This document shows positions 28,583 through 37,867 of a stretch of 50,869 bases of DNA, in pieces; within the stretch, counting starts at the first letter, position 1, and every line of letters begins with the position of its first letter. The stretch is from positions 1 through 50,869 of the forward strand of contig CAYPNM010000025.1 of the NCBI GenBank assembly GCA_964412105.1, read 5' to 3'. The DNA is from JAKAGZ01 sp964412105. GTDB taxonomy: Bacteria; Bacteroidota; Ignavibacteria; Ignavibacteriales; Ignavibacteriaceae. The notes under the pieces were generated by a model. That model did not search any database, was not told where the DNA came from, and saw only the letters and a list, made by a program, of their open reading frames with translations. The translations under genes were made by a program, and so were the position numbers.

Positions 28583-28617
28583 CATTTCATCTTCATACTC
28601 ATGGCCCATTCAAGGAT

Positions 28618-29562
28618 ATGCAAAAAAAAAGAGCTCCACTTAACCGTACATTAACACTTACAAAATCGGAAATATTAAAATTCCAGGAAAAATTAGTAAC
28701 CCCTAAGAAAGCGAAATTTACCTTAAAACAAATAACCGACAAAATCATAAATGCAGATGCTTTTAAAGTACTTGATAATCTTCCTGATAAATTTATTGAT
28801 CTTCTTTTTGTTGACCCTCCTTATAATCTGGATAAGAAATTTAATCTTACAGTTTTCAGAGAAATGGAAAATGAAAAATATGCTGAATGGCTGGAATCGT
28901 GGATTAGCAAAATTATAAAATATCTTAAAGATGATTCTTCGATTTATATATGTGGTGACTGGAAATCTTCACCGGCAATTTATGATGTTGCCAAAGAATA
29001 TTTTATAATTAGAAACAGAATTACCTGGGAGCGTGAAAAGGGAAGGGGAGCGAAATCTAATTGGAAAAATTGTTCTGAAGACATCTGGTTTTGCACATTG
29101 TCGGATAAATTTACATTTAACACTGAAGCAGTAAAGATCAAAAGGAAAGTTCTTGCTCCCTATAAGCAAAATGGGAGGCCAAAGGATTGGACTTTCGGGG
29201 GAGAATATAATTACAGAATAACACATCCTTCAAACATCTGGACAGATTTAACGGTGCCGTTCTGGTCAATGCCGGAGAATACAGATCATCCAACACAAAA
29301 ACCTGAGAAACTTGTTGCAAAAATAATACTTGCAAGCTCGAATCCAGGAGATATGGTTTTTGATCCTTTTATTGGTTCAGGTACGACTGCGGTTGTTGCG
29401 AAAAAACTCGGAAGAAAATATTCAGGTATTGAGGCTGAATTAAATTACTGCTGCATGGCAGAAAAAAGATTGAAACTGGCTGATAAAAATAAAAGTATAC
29501 AGGGATATGAAGATTCCGTTTTTTGGGAAAGAAATACTTTAAAGGATAGAAATAAGCAGTAA
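28618..29562 (+). CDS. Solitary DNA methyltransferase (DPPY type, beta-class order)
   Basis: 314 residues from the ATG at 28618. The catalytic DPPY (near residue 66) precedes the AdoMet-binding FDPFIGSGTT (from about 248), the order of beta-class enzymes. DPPY usually indicates N6-adenine methylation. HPTQKPEKLV precedes the binding motif as in this family. No restriction endonuclease gene adjoins, so it looks like an orphan enzyme. The frame also runs back to a TTG at 28579 that would overlap the kinase stop codon by four bases. Either way the two genes are probably co-transcribed. Confidence 0.85.
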   Translation: MQKKRAPLNRTLTLTKSEILKFQEKLVTPKKAKFTLKQITDKIINADAFKVLDNLPDKFIDLLFVDPPYNLDKKFNLTVFREMENEKYAEWLESWISKIIKYLKDDSSIYICGDWKSSPAIYDVAKEYFIIRNRITWEREKGRGAKSNWKNCSEDIWFCTLSDKFTFNTEAVKIKRKVLAPYKQNGRPKDWTFGGEYNYRITHPSNIWTDLTVPFWSMPENTDHPTQKPEKLVAKIILASSNPGDMVFDPFIGSGTTAVVAKKLGRKYSGIEAELNYCCMAEKRLKLADKNKSIQGYEDSVFWERNTLKDRNKQ

Positions 29563-29632
29563 TTCCCACACACTAAAACTTGCGATAATTAATTTTAATA
29601 ATGATCTTTAGGGAATAAGAATTTAAAGAATC

Positions 29633-29718
29633 GGGTAGCGGTTGACGAAATAATACCTAACCCCGTCAGGTCCGGAAGGAAGCAGCGGTAAGTATGAATT
29701 TCGGGTGACCTGCTGCCC
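29633..29718 (+). ncRNA. ffs: Bacterial signal recognition particle RNA (4.5S)
   Basis: The domain IV hairpin is unmistakable: CCCCGTCAGGTCCGGAAGG with a GGAA tetraloop at 29674-29677, then AAGCAGCGGTAAG. The 5' end GGGTAGCGG pairs with the 3' end CTGCTGCCC to close the rod, and a run of six T follows. The RNA, about 86 nt, scaffolds Ffh for targeting of membrane and secreted proteins. Confidence 0.95.
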
Positions 29719-29724
29719 TTTTTT
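29706..29724 (+). terminator. Intrinsic termination of SRP RNA
   Basis: The closing helix of the SRP RNA (3' strand ending CTGCTGCCC) is followed directly by TTTTTT at 29719-29724, so RNA folding and termination are combined. Confidence 0.6.
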
Positions 29725-29725
29725 A

Positions 29726-30169
29726 TTAAAATTTAAGTGATACACCTACTATGTAAGTTTTTTCTTCAATCGGCGAATTATAATTATCTCCCCGGATTCC
29801 CAAATATACATTGACCGGCGGATCGTTTTGAGGAATTGCAGATTCAGCCTGCAGTCTGATGACTTTTGATTTAGCCGGAATCAAGGAAGATGTTGTATCA
29901 GATGAATCAGCCGGTTCCTCATTGTTCTGAAATACTACTTTATACAGTACAAAGCCTACAACTAAAGCTCCGGCTAAAATAAAAAGACCCGTATGACTGT
30001 TATCATCCTGCGGTACAGTTGAATCAGTGGTTGTGCCTCCGCCTGTAGGTGGTGCATTTAGTTTCCAGAGAGATTGCGCATCTGCTGTGTTGGAGGAAAA
30101 AATCACAGCAATGGAAAAAGCCAATATCACTATTACAGATGATAGGCCTTTATTAAATTTATCCCACAT
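29726..30169 (-). CDS. Hypothetical secreted/membrane protein
   Basis: 147 residues not recognised. A signal peptide (about 1-32, ending TADAQS) is followed by a low-complexity Thr/Gly/Pro stretch. A clear membrane helix (about 63-81, LFILAGALVVGFVLYKVVF) and a C-terminal strand-rich part (KSKVIRLQAESAIPQNDPPVNVYLGIRGD) complete it. The CAGGAGGC site lies seven bases before the ATG. It ends next to the SRP RNA terminator on the opposite strand. Confidence 0.6.
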   Translation of the reverse strand: MWDKFNKGLSSVIVILAFSIAVIFSSNTADAQSLWKLNAPPTGGGTTTDSTVPQDDNSHTGLFILAGALVVGFVLYKVVFQNNEEPADSSDTTSSLIPAKSKVIRLQAESAIPQNDPPVNVYLGIRGDNYNSPIEEKTYIVGVSLKF

Positions 30170-30243
30170 TTGTGCCTCCTGAAAAAATGATTTATTATTC
30201 TGTAAAAAGCTAAGTTTAATCCCAAATAAAATCTACATATATT

Positions 30244-30546
30244 TTAATTATTTATTTGATTAAAGTCTACAAAAATTACATCTACGTGTTTGTGAAAATT
30301 CATCAGATCTTTATTCAATTCCTTTCCTGCTTTACTATTCAATAATTTATCCATTTCCTCCTTCTTTGCAACTTCTACTTCGCAGAAATGTGAGTATTTT
30401 GTATCCAGCAATAGACTGCTTTCGACTTTCCCCGGAATAACTCTTTTTCCGGCAACCTCTGAAAGATATTTTAAAGTAAATTCTTCAAAATGCGAGAATA
30501 CTTGTTTATCATTAGATTTTTTAAGAAATAATATTAATTTATACAT
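30244..30546 (-). CDS. Small alpha/beta-barrel-like hypothetical protein
   Basis: 100 residues, soluble. The beta-alpha-beta pattern (MYKLILFLKKS, helix, LLLDTKYSHFCEVEVAKKEEMDKLL, then HKHVDVIFVDFNQ) looks like a dimeric ferredoxin-like (EthD/antibiotic monooxygenase) fold, but I see no catalytic motif. Its start overlaps the end of the lipoprotein gene by eight bases, so the two are translationally coupled. Confidence 0.5.
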   Translation of the reverse strand: MYKLILFLKKSNDKQVFSHFEEFTLKYLSEVAGKRVIPGKVESSLLLDTKYSHFCEVEVAKKEEMDKLLNSKAGKELNKDLMNFHKHVDVIFVDFNQINN

Positions 30547-31723
30547 TACAGTCTATTGAAAATGAATTTATTATTTTATAATAAAGATTTTTATATTTAT
30601 CAAATGTGAACTTCGATCCTTTCATTATAAAAAGAAATTTTTTCTTTCCGCAATAGAACTCATAGAACAAAATAAAATATTTCCCCATAATAATTTTACC
30701 AGAATTTCTAATTATCATTTCCCCTTTCATTATATTTTTTAATCTGTAGTTTATATAATCCTCGGCTTCATTTGTAAAAGGTATTTCGACGACCGAAATA
30801 GTAGCCCCGATAGTTGAATTATAATATCTTGTTCCATTCATTTGCTTATTGAGGAATTCAGTAATTGTAAAATCCTTAAACTCTTCCCAATCCTTTGAAA
30901 GCTTAATAGAATAGCCGGGATTTACCGCATTTCCATTATTACTAATTTTTTCATCCGCTGTATTTAGGCCTACGGTTGCCAGCAGGGATTTTTCATCAGT
31001 TATTTCCGGATATTTCAGTGTATCCTTATAATCACTAATTTTATTTATTACATATTTATCAAAAAGGTCTATTCTGCTTACATATTTCCCGTAATTATTA
31101 TTAAAAACAAATTCATCCGATATATTATTCATCAGCGGATCTATATTGCTGCTTATCGTGGTTTGGATCTTATCTCTGGAGACCGTGTTTATTTGCTGCG
31201 TATAGATATAACTGTTGTATTTTAGAGTCGTGAATGTTCTGAATACAAGGTCCACAGAAGTATCATTTACTAAATAAAATGATATCCTTTTTAGATTAAA
31301 TATATCCTTTGATAAAAAATCCTCATTTAGTTTTATTAGCATCATCCCTTCTTCGGAAATATTTTGCTGTGATATTTTACCGTTAAGAGATTTATCGATC
31401 AGATAATTATTTAGGCGAGAATCGTAAACTGCAAACCTGTTATAAGCCGGGTTGGCATATTCGAGGAGCACGGTATAAAATTTTTTTCCGGAATTGTCTT
31501 TTAAGCTGTCAATGGAAAGGTTATTATATTCAATATTTACTGGGAGTCTGGTATCTATTAAATTATTTAGGGAAGCATTATCAGTTGAGTTCCCTTTGAT
31601 TGAACTAATAACCAAGCTTTCAATTACTTTACCATCCGCATTTTTCCTCTCTGTCTCATTATTCTTGCTACAGCCTGAAAATATCCATAATACAAGAACG
31701 AATAGGAAAATGCATTTTTTCAT
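30539..31723 (-). CDS. Hypothetical lipoprotein
   Basis: 394 residues beginning MKKCIFLFVLVLWIFSGCSK. The FSGC lipobox (Cys18) predicts lipid attachment after signal cleavage. AAAGGAC lies seven bases before this ATG, so I prefer it to the in-frame ATG at 31747. The rest is strand-rich with no family I recognise; near the end, YSIKLSKDWEEF and GTRYYNSTIGATISVVEIPF suggest a domain that covers stress- or PsbP-like proteins, without certainty. It leads a two-gene unit with the small barrel protein. Confidence 0.6.
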   Translation of the reverse strand: MKKCIFLFVLVLWIFSGCSKNNETERKNADGKVIESLVISSIKGNSTDNASLNNLIDTRLPVNIEYNNLSIDSLKDNSGKKFYTVLLEYANPAYNRFAVYDSRLNNYLIDKSLNGKISQQNISEEGMMLIKLNEDFLSKDIFNLKRISFYLVNDTSVDLVFRTFTTLKYNSYIYTQQINTVSRDKIQTTISSNIDPLMNNISDEFVFNNNYGKYVSRIDLFDKYVINKISDYKDTLKYPEITDEKSLLATVGLNTADEKISNNGNAVNPGYSIKLSKDWEEFKDFTITEFLNKQMNGTRYYNSTIGATISVVEIPFTNEAEDYINYRLKNIMKGEMIIRNSGKIIMGKYFILFYEFYCGKKKFLFIMKGSKFTFDKYKNLYYKIINSFSIDCNV

Positions 31724-31823
31724 GTTCAGTCCTTTAACTTTTATCAAAATATAGCAATTAATTTTTACTTATATGATTACTAAAGAAATAACCGCACTAT
31801 CTTATAAATACGAATATTAAAAT

Positions 31824-33659
31824 TTAGATCCCTGCATGACCAGTTGTTTCGAAATGTCTTTTTATTAATTCAGCCTTCGCTTTCCCGACCACTTTAGAAA
31901 GAGTTTCAACGTCAGTATTTTGAATTACTGATATGCTTCCAATCTCTTTAAGAAGCTTGTCCGTAGTAGATTTTCCAATTCCCTTTATGCCATTAAGCTC
32001 TGAAGTAATGGTCCTTTTACTTCTTCTTTCCCTATGAAATGTAATCGCGAAGCGATGTGCTTCATCCCTCACCTGCTGTAAAAGCTTTAATCCGGAAGAC
32101 GTTTTTGGTATAGACTCCGGTTCTGAATGACCAGGGAAAAATACTTCTTCAAGTCTTTTGGCAAGACCGATAATATTAAAATCTCTTAACCCAAGTTCTT
32201 TTAGAGTACTAACGGCACTTGATAATTGCCCCTTTCCTCCATCGACCATAATTAAATCGGGCAGCGCTTCTTTTTCTTCAAGCAGCTTTTTGTATCTTCT
32301 TCCAATTACTTCCTGCATACTTGAAAAATCATCGGGGCCTTCAACTGTCTTAATTATAAATTTTCGATAAAGGCTTTTCTTTGGCTTGCCATCAATAAAT
32401 GAAACCAGGCTTGCAACAGAATCAGTTCCCTGAAGATTGGAAATATCAAAGCATTCTATTTTTCTAGGCAGTACTTTTAATCTCAAATCTCTTTGCAATG
32501 CCGAAAGCGCGTAAGGTACATTACCCTGATTTTTCATTTTCTGGATCTGGATCTCCTTTAACTGTAATATTGCATTTTGTTTGCACATATTAATTAAAGA
32601 AAGGGCGTCGCTGCTTTTTTTCGGGACAACAAATTTCACTTTCCTTTCCGCTTTCTGGCTGAGCCAGGAGGCAAGTGTCTCTATATCTGCGGGTTCAACT
32701 TCTATGAGTATTTCTTTAGGTACCTCAACATATTCACCATAATAAAATTTTATTGCAGCTGTATAAATCTCGGCAATTTCATCGTTGTCGTCTATTCCCA
32801 ACTTTAATTGTTTTTTTGCGGTCAGCTTTCCTCCCCTTATATTAAAGATAGAACAGGCCGAGTCCTTTCCTTCGTAGGCAATTGATATTACATCGCGGTC
32901 TTCAAAATCGTTTGCAACTATTTTTTGCCGTTCAGAAATAATATTTAACTGATCCCTTTTGTCCCTGATCTCGGCAGCTTTCTCATATTTCATTTTCTCC
33001 ACAGCGGTTTCCATTTTAGTTGTAAGCTCTTTTATAAGGTCAACCGTTTTACCTTTTAACAGCTTTACAACTTCGCCTACCATATCATTATAATCTTTTT
33101 CAGATACAAGGCCTTCGCAGGGACCATCGCATTTGTGGATGTGATAATCGAGACAAACTTTAAATTTCTTTTTATCAATAGATTCCTGGTCAATATTTAA
33201 TTTGCAGCTTCTGATTTTGAAAATCTGGTTGATCATTCTCAGTGCTGATTTCATGTCCTTTACATTTGTATACGGGCCAAAATATTTTGAGCCGTCTTTG
33301 ACAACTCTCCGGGTTGGATATACTTGGGGATAAGGTTCATTAGTCACTTTTATAAATGGATATGATTTATCATCCTTCAGGTTAATATTGTATCGAGGCT
33401 TCAGATCTTTTATCAGGTTATTTTCCAGCACCAAAGCCTCAATTTCATTATCTGTAACGATAAGCTCAAAATCATTGATTTTATTAACCAGTGCGAGGGT
33501 TTTGGCGGAAGTTATACTGTCATGAAAATAACTTCTGACGCGGTTCTTCAGATTCCTTGCCTTACCGACATAAATCACCTTGCCCTTATCATTAAGGAAC
33601 TGATAAATGCCCGGCTTATCCGGCAGATTTCTAATTTTTGATTCTAAGTTGCTGTTCAT
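31824..33659 (-). CDS. uvrC: Excinuclease ABC subunit C
   Basis: 611 residues, full length. The N-terminal GIY-YIG nuclease (KPGIYQFLNDKGKVIYVGKA, about 15-92) makes the 3' incision. A cysteine-rich patch (CKLNIDQ ... CLDYHIHKCDGPC), a UVR motif (near 205-240) and the C-terminal RNase H-like nuclease (CFDISNLQGTDSVASLV, DLIMVDGGKGQLSSA) for the 5' incision follow. A helix-hairpin-helix pair (LNGIKGIGKSTTDKLL) ends the protein. It acts with UvrAB in nucleotide excision repair. Confidence 0.95.
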   Translation of the reverse strand: MNSNLESKIRNLPDKPGIYQFLNDKGKVIYVGKARNLKNRVRSYFHDSITSAKTLALVNKINDFELIVTDNEIEALVLENNLIKDLKPRYNINLKDDKSYPFIKVTNEPYPQVYPTRRVVKDGSKYFGPYTNVKDMKSALRMINQIFKIRSCKLNIDQESIDKKKFKVCLDYHIHKCDGPCEGLVSEKDYNDMVGEVVKLLKGKTVDLIKELTTKMETAVEKMKYEKAAEIRDKRDQLNIISERQKIVANDFEDRDVISIAYEGKDSACSIFNIRGGKLTAKKQLKLGIDDNDEIAEIYTAAIKFYYGEYVEVPKEILIEVEPADIETLASWLSQKAERKVKFVVPKKSSDALSLINMCKQNAILQLKEIQIQKMKNQGNVPYALSALQRDLRLKVLPRKIECFDISNLQGTDSVASLVSFIDGKPKKSLYRKFIIKTVEGPDDFSSMQEVIGRRYKKLLEEKEALPDLIMVDGGKGQLSSAVSTLKELGLRDFNIIGLAKRLEEVFFPGHSEPESIPKTSSGLKLLQQVRDEAHRFAITFHRERRSKRTITSELNGIKGIGKSTTDKLLKEIGSISVIQNTDVETLSKVVGKAKAELIKRHFETTGHAGI

Positions 33660-33791
33660 ACTGGCTAAAATGAATAGTTACAAATTAAAATAAAAATGTC
33701 TTTTATGAAATGGAGAAAGGAATTATAAAAAGTGCGGATTAGTCTATAAATTTTTATCTATAAAAAAATCAAAGGTTATACAAATCAAACT

Positions 33792-35033
33792 TTAACTTAG
33801 TGCCTGGTTTTTCCCAATCACTACAATTCCACTATCGGTAACAGTAAATTTCTTTTTGTCGCCTTCCAGGTCAAATCCTATTTCATAACCTTCCGGAACA
33901 ATTACATTCTTATCTATAATTGCTCTTCTTATTCTTGCGTGTCGTCCAATATTGCAACTATTCATAATGATGGAATCTGTTACATATGAAAAACTATTTA
34001 CCCTAACATTCGGCCCAATCAATGAGCGCTCCACCAGTCCGCCTGATACTATGGTACCGTCGCAGATCATAGAGTTCAAAGTTCTTCCGACTCTTTCTCC
34101 TTCGTGTGAAACAGTTTTAGCAGGAGGATATTGATATTGGTAGGTTCTCATAGGCCATTCCAGGTCATAAAAATTAAACTCGGGTGACACGCTAATCAGA
34201 TCCATGCTTGATTCATAATAACTGTCTATGGTTCCTATATCTCTCCAGTAAGGTTTGGTTTTTTTATTTTCATCATGGAATCGGTAAGCCATCACATTTA
34301 ATTTATTTTTCACCATATATGGAATTATATCGTGTCCGAAATCGTGTGCCTTAATCTTTTGATTTTCCATTTCCATCAATACATCTCTAAGTACGTCCGC
34401 ATTAAAAACATAGATTCCCATGTTCACAAAAGAATTGCCCGGAGAATCCGGAAGCTCCGTTGGATTTTCCGGTTTTTCAATAAATGAATGCACGCGATGT
34501 TCTTCATCTACTCCGACTATTCCAAACCTGCTGGCTTCATCTTTAGAAATTTGGATGCAGGACATTGAAAGATCTGCTTTTTTATCAACATGATGCTGCA
34601 GCATTTTAAGGTAATCCATTTTATAAATGTGATCGCCGCTCAAAATTAATACCCATTTGACACCTTTACTGGAAGAGAAGAGATTTGAATTCTGATAAAT
34701 TGCATTTGCGGTGCCAAGGTACCAGTCTTTTGTCATTTTTCTTTGCGGCGGGACTGAATAAATGAATTCACCAAGTTCCGGGTTAAAAATACTCCATGCC
34801 TCAAGAATGTGCTGATTAAGTGAATCGGATTTATATTGAACGAGTATATAAATTTTGCGGAGACCTGAATTAAGGCAATTTGAGAGTGCAAAATCTATAA
34901 TCCTGTATTTCCCGCCAAATGGTACTGCGGGTTTGCTCCTGTAATTTGTTAAGGGTTGCAACCTTTCACCCTGACCTCCTGCCAAAACCATAGTCACCGT
35001 GTCTCTTAGTATCGATGATCCAGGGAATGTCAT
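33792..35033 (-). CDS. glgC: Glucose-1-phosphate adenylyltransferase
   Basis: 413 residues. The nucleotidyltransferase signature VLAGGQGERLQPLTNYRSKPAVPFGGKYRIIDFALSN is split here across residues about 16-54, and LILSGDHIYKMDY and SFVNMGIYVFN follow. The C-terminal left-handed beta-helix (about 310-395) carries allosteric sites in this family. It makes ADP-glucose for glycogen synthesis. A strong AAGGAG site precedes the ATG. The glycogen synthase gene is not adjacent. Confidence 0.92.
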   Translation of the reverse strand: MTFPGSSILRDTVTMVLAGGQGERLQPLTNYRSKPAVPFGGKYRIIDFALSNCLNSGLRKIYILVQYKSDSLNQHILEAWSIFNPELGEFIYSVPPQRKMTKDWYLGTANAIYQNSNLFSSSKGVKWVLILSGDHIYKMDYLKMLQHHVDKKADLSMSCIQISKDEASRFGIVGVDEEHRVHSFIEKPENPTELPDSPGNSFVNMGIYVFNADVLRDVLMEMENQKIKAHDFGHDIIPYMVKNKLNVMAYRFHDENKKTKPYWRDIGTIDSYYESSMDLISVSPEFNFYDLEWPMRTYQYQYPPAKTVSHEGERVGRTLNSMICDGTIVSGGLVERSLIGPNVRVNSFSYVTDSIIMNSCNIGRHARIRRAIIDKNVIVPEGYEIGFDLEGDKKKFTVTDSGIVVIGKNQALS

Positions 35034-35325
35034 ATCTGCTCCTTATAACTTATTAAAATATATCTATTTATTGGCTGATTGGCAATGTTATAAAATCAGA
35101 GACAGGGTCCATTAATGTATATCGGTCTGATTTAAATTTAAAAATTGCTATTAAATATTCTCTGACTTTGTGAGTTCTCTATTTGAAAAATTGAACCAAT
35201 TGGATAATTAAAGTATCTTTTTGTCATCATTTGTTATATTTATTCAACTTTGATTTTATACCTTATACAATTTAAACTATTGTGCATGTCTGAAAACAAC
35301 ATTTCTTCTCGAAGGTAGCTTTATT

Positions 35326-36978
35326 ATGGAAACTCATCGGTTGCGCATCTACTATTCTATTTTAGTTTTTTTTCTTCTTTGTTTGTCTGTGCCGGCCGGA
35401 CAAAAGATAAAAACTGTTGCGGAAAACACAACTCCCGGATACATTTCGCCCAACCAGTATGATATTGATATTTTGCATTATGATCTTTCAATCGACTTAT
35501 ATCCTGATCAAAGATTAATCAAGGGCAATGCAACATTAACGGGGAAAATTACAAATGAAAATATTACCAGTCTTGATCTCAACTTTTATGACAACTTGAA
35601 AATAACAGGAGCAACAATAAACGGAAAAGCCGTTAATTATGAACGGTCTGCAACCCGCATTACTTTTCCTGTCAATGAAGTACCAAAGGATACCTTTATA
35701 TTGAATATAATTTATGAAGGAACGCCAAAATTGGTGGGGCTTTCTTCGTTTGTATTCGGCAATATTAATCATCAATCAGTCGTATACAGCTTAAATGAGC
35801 CGCAGTATGCTTCAACCTGGTTCCCTTGCGATGACAGACCTGATGATAAGGCATTGCTCGACATTAGAATTACCAACGATAGTTCCGAAGTTTCGGTTTC
35901 AAATGGAAAGCTGATCGATATTTCAAATCAAGGGAGCAGAAGGACCTATCACTGGAAAACAATTTATCCAATATCTACATATCTAATTTGTCTTTATTCA
36001 TCGGATTATGTCGAATTTGATGATAGATACATTTCGCAGGACAAATCCGATACAATGGCTATAAAGTATTTTGTTTTTCCAAAGCAGCTTAATGATGCAA
36101 AAATTGATTTCAGTGATCACGTGGACATGTTGAATTTTTTTGCCAGGACATTCGGTGAATACCCATTTATTAAAGAAAAATATGGAGTAGCCGAATTTCT
36201 ATGGCAGCTGGGGGCGGAAGAACATCAAACCATTACAGGGGTCGGATCAATTTTTATCGGCGGGAGAAAATTCTTTGACGATATTTATTCACACGAACTT
36301 TCTCACCAGTGGTTTGGGGATGCCGTTGGTTTAACATCATGGAAAGAGATTTGGCTTAACGAAGGATTCGCATCTTATTGTGAGGCACTTTATGCCGAAC
36401 ACGTTGGCGGATCCGGAGCCTTGCGTTCAAAGATGATGGGTAAATTTCATAAACAGTTTCTTGGTAAAATTTATGATCCGGAAGACCTATTCTCTCAAAC
36501 AGTATATGATAAGGGAGCCTGGATTTTACATATGCTAAGATGGGAAATAGGCGACACCGCATTTTTCAAATCAATGAGAAATTATTATGAAACGTATAAA
36601 TATAAAAATGCAACTATAGATGATTTTAAAAAGATTTGTGAGCTGGTATCCGGCAAAAATCTCGATTATTTCTTTAAGCAGTGGATATTTAATGGTACCG
36701 GAATTATTAATGAACAGTATAGTTGGAATGTTGACACAGAAGACAGTGATTTTGTGCTACATTTAGATCTTAACCAGATTCAAACAGGATTTGAAGACTA
36801 TAAATTCCCGCTTGATCTGGAAGTGAAATTCGAGGATAACTCGTCTCAATTCCTTAAATTTGAGGTTGATAAAAGAGAGCAGGTGTTTAATTTCAAATTT
36901 AAAAGGAAACCTGTAGCCGTTATTTTCGATCCTCATAGCTGGATACTTGGAACCTTTGTTGCTGAAAAAAAGAATTGA
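35326..36978 (+). CDS. Secreted M1-family zinc aminopeptidase
   Basis: 550 residues with a signal peptide (about 8-25). The gluzincin motif HELSH (His323, Glu324, His327) with Glu346 in WLNEGFAS marks an M1 peptidase. The exopeptidase loop usually written GxMEN reads GAEEHQT (296-302) here. The protein has the N-terminal beta domain and the catalytic domain but lacks the long C-terminal helical domain of PepN, as is usual in short bacterial members. It would trim peptides in the periplasm or outside. It is divergent from glgC across about 290 bases. Confidence 0.85.
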   Translation: METHRLRIYYSILVFFLLCLSVPAGQKIKTVAENTTPGYISPNQYDIDILHYDLSIDLYPDQRLIKGNATLTGKITNENITSLDLNFYDNLKITGATINGKAVNYERSATRITFPVNEVPKDTFILNIIYEGTPKLVGLSSFVFGNINHQSVVYSLNEPQYASTWFPCDDRPDDKALLDIRITNDSSEVSVSNGKLIDISNQGSRRTYHWKTIYPISTYLICLYSSDYVEFDDRYISQDKSDTMAIKYFVFPKQLNDAKIDFSDHVDMLNFFARTFGEYPFIKEKYGVAEFLWQLGAEEHQTITGVGSIFIGGRKFFDDIYSHELSHQWFGDAVGLTSWKEIWLNEGFASYCEALYAEHVGGSGALRSKMMGKFHKQFLGKIYDPEDLFSQTVYDKGAWILHMLRWEIGDTAFFKSMRNYYETYKYKNATIDDFKKICELVSGKNLDYFFKQWIFNGTGIINEQYSWNVDTEDSDFVLHLDLNQIQTGFEDYKFPLDLEVKFEDNSSQFLKFEVDKREQVFNFKFKRKPVAVIFDPHSWILGTFVAEKKN

Positions 36979-37126
36979 TTCTTTTGGTTGGGTTATTCAT
37001 TAAAAACTGACTTAATATAGTCTGACGGTGTGCCGGGTTGTCCCGTTAAAAATCAAGGACTCACTTATTATCTTTTATTTGTATTATTTATGAACTATTT
37101 TTTCAAAACATATTCAATTTTATTTA

Positions 37127-37867
37127 GTGAAAGACTCTTATCTTTTTATTTCTGATATACATCTTGGTCTTCAATCAGACGCGGATGAAAAGAGCAAAGA
37201 AAGGCTTCTCGTTGATTTTTTGAAATTTGCTAAGGAAAATGCCAGGGAGCTTTTTATAGTTGGCGATCTCTTTGACTACTGGTTTGAATACAGGAAGGTA
37301 TATCAAAAGGGCTATTTCAGAACTCTTACTGCTCTTCAGGATTTAACCGAAAGCGGAATAAAGGTTCACTATTGGATAGGCAATCACGATTTTATGCACA
37401 GAAATTTTTTTCGTGATGAAATTGGTATTGTAATGTATGATGATCCGGTGCAAATTAGCCTTGATGGAAAGAAATTCTATATCGGGCACGGAGACGGACT
37501 GGTAAAAAATGATATTGGCTATCTTATATTAAAAAAAATCCTAAGGAATAAATTTTTGCAGTTAATCTATTCCTGGATTCATCCTGATATAGGAATAAGT
37601 ATTGCCAGCGGTACCAGTAAAAAAAGCAGGGAGTATACTAATAAAAAAGATTATGGGGAGGAAGATGGAATGCTGGAAGCCGCTAAAGAAAAGATTGAGG
37701 AAGGTTTTGATTATGTGATTTTCGGTCATCTTCATAACAGGTGTTCTGTAGATTACAAAAACGGGCATTACATAAATTTAGGTTGGTGGATTGATGCCCC
37801 TTGCTATGGCATATTTAAAGACAATAAATTTGAAATTGTAGACTGGACTGAGAATGGCAAAAAATAA
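37127..37867 (+). CDS. UDP-2,3-diacylglucosamine hydrolase-like metallophosphatase (LpxH type)
   Basis: 246 residues of the calcineurin-like phosphatase fold: DIHLG (Asp10, His12), GDLFDYWFE (Asp47), GNHDF (Asn86, His87), GHGDGL and FGHLHNR complete the two-metal site. The YWFEYRKVY segment and overall size fit LpxH, which makes lipid X in lipid A synthesis, or its Bacteroidota homologues. The start is GTG at 37127 with no strong ribosome site. Its end overlaps the PBP gene by 14 bases, suggesting a cell-envelope unit. Confidence 0.8.
   Translation: MKDSYLFISDIHLGLQSDADEKSKERLLVDFLKFAKENARELFIVGDLFDYWFEYRKVYQKGYFRTLTALQDLTESGIKVHYWIGNHDFMHRNFFRDEIGIVMYDDPVQISLDGKKFYIGHGDGLVKNDIGYLILKKILRNKFLQLIYSWIHPDIGISIASGTSKKSREYTNKKDYGEEDGMLEAAKEKIEEGFDYVIFGHLHNRCSVDYKNGHYINLGWWIDAPCYGIFKDNKFEIVDWTENGKK

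Noticed and set aside
31824..33659. Link between uvrC and the GIY-YIG mini-genes
   Set aside because: uvrC is a normal full-length repair gene 6.6 kb away; it only shares the nuclease fold.
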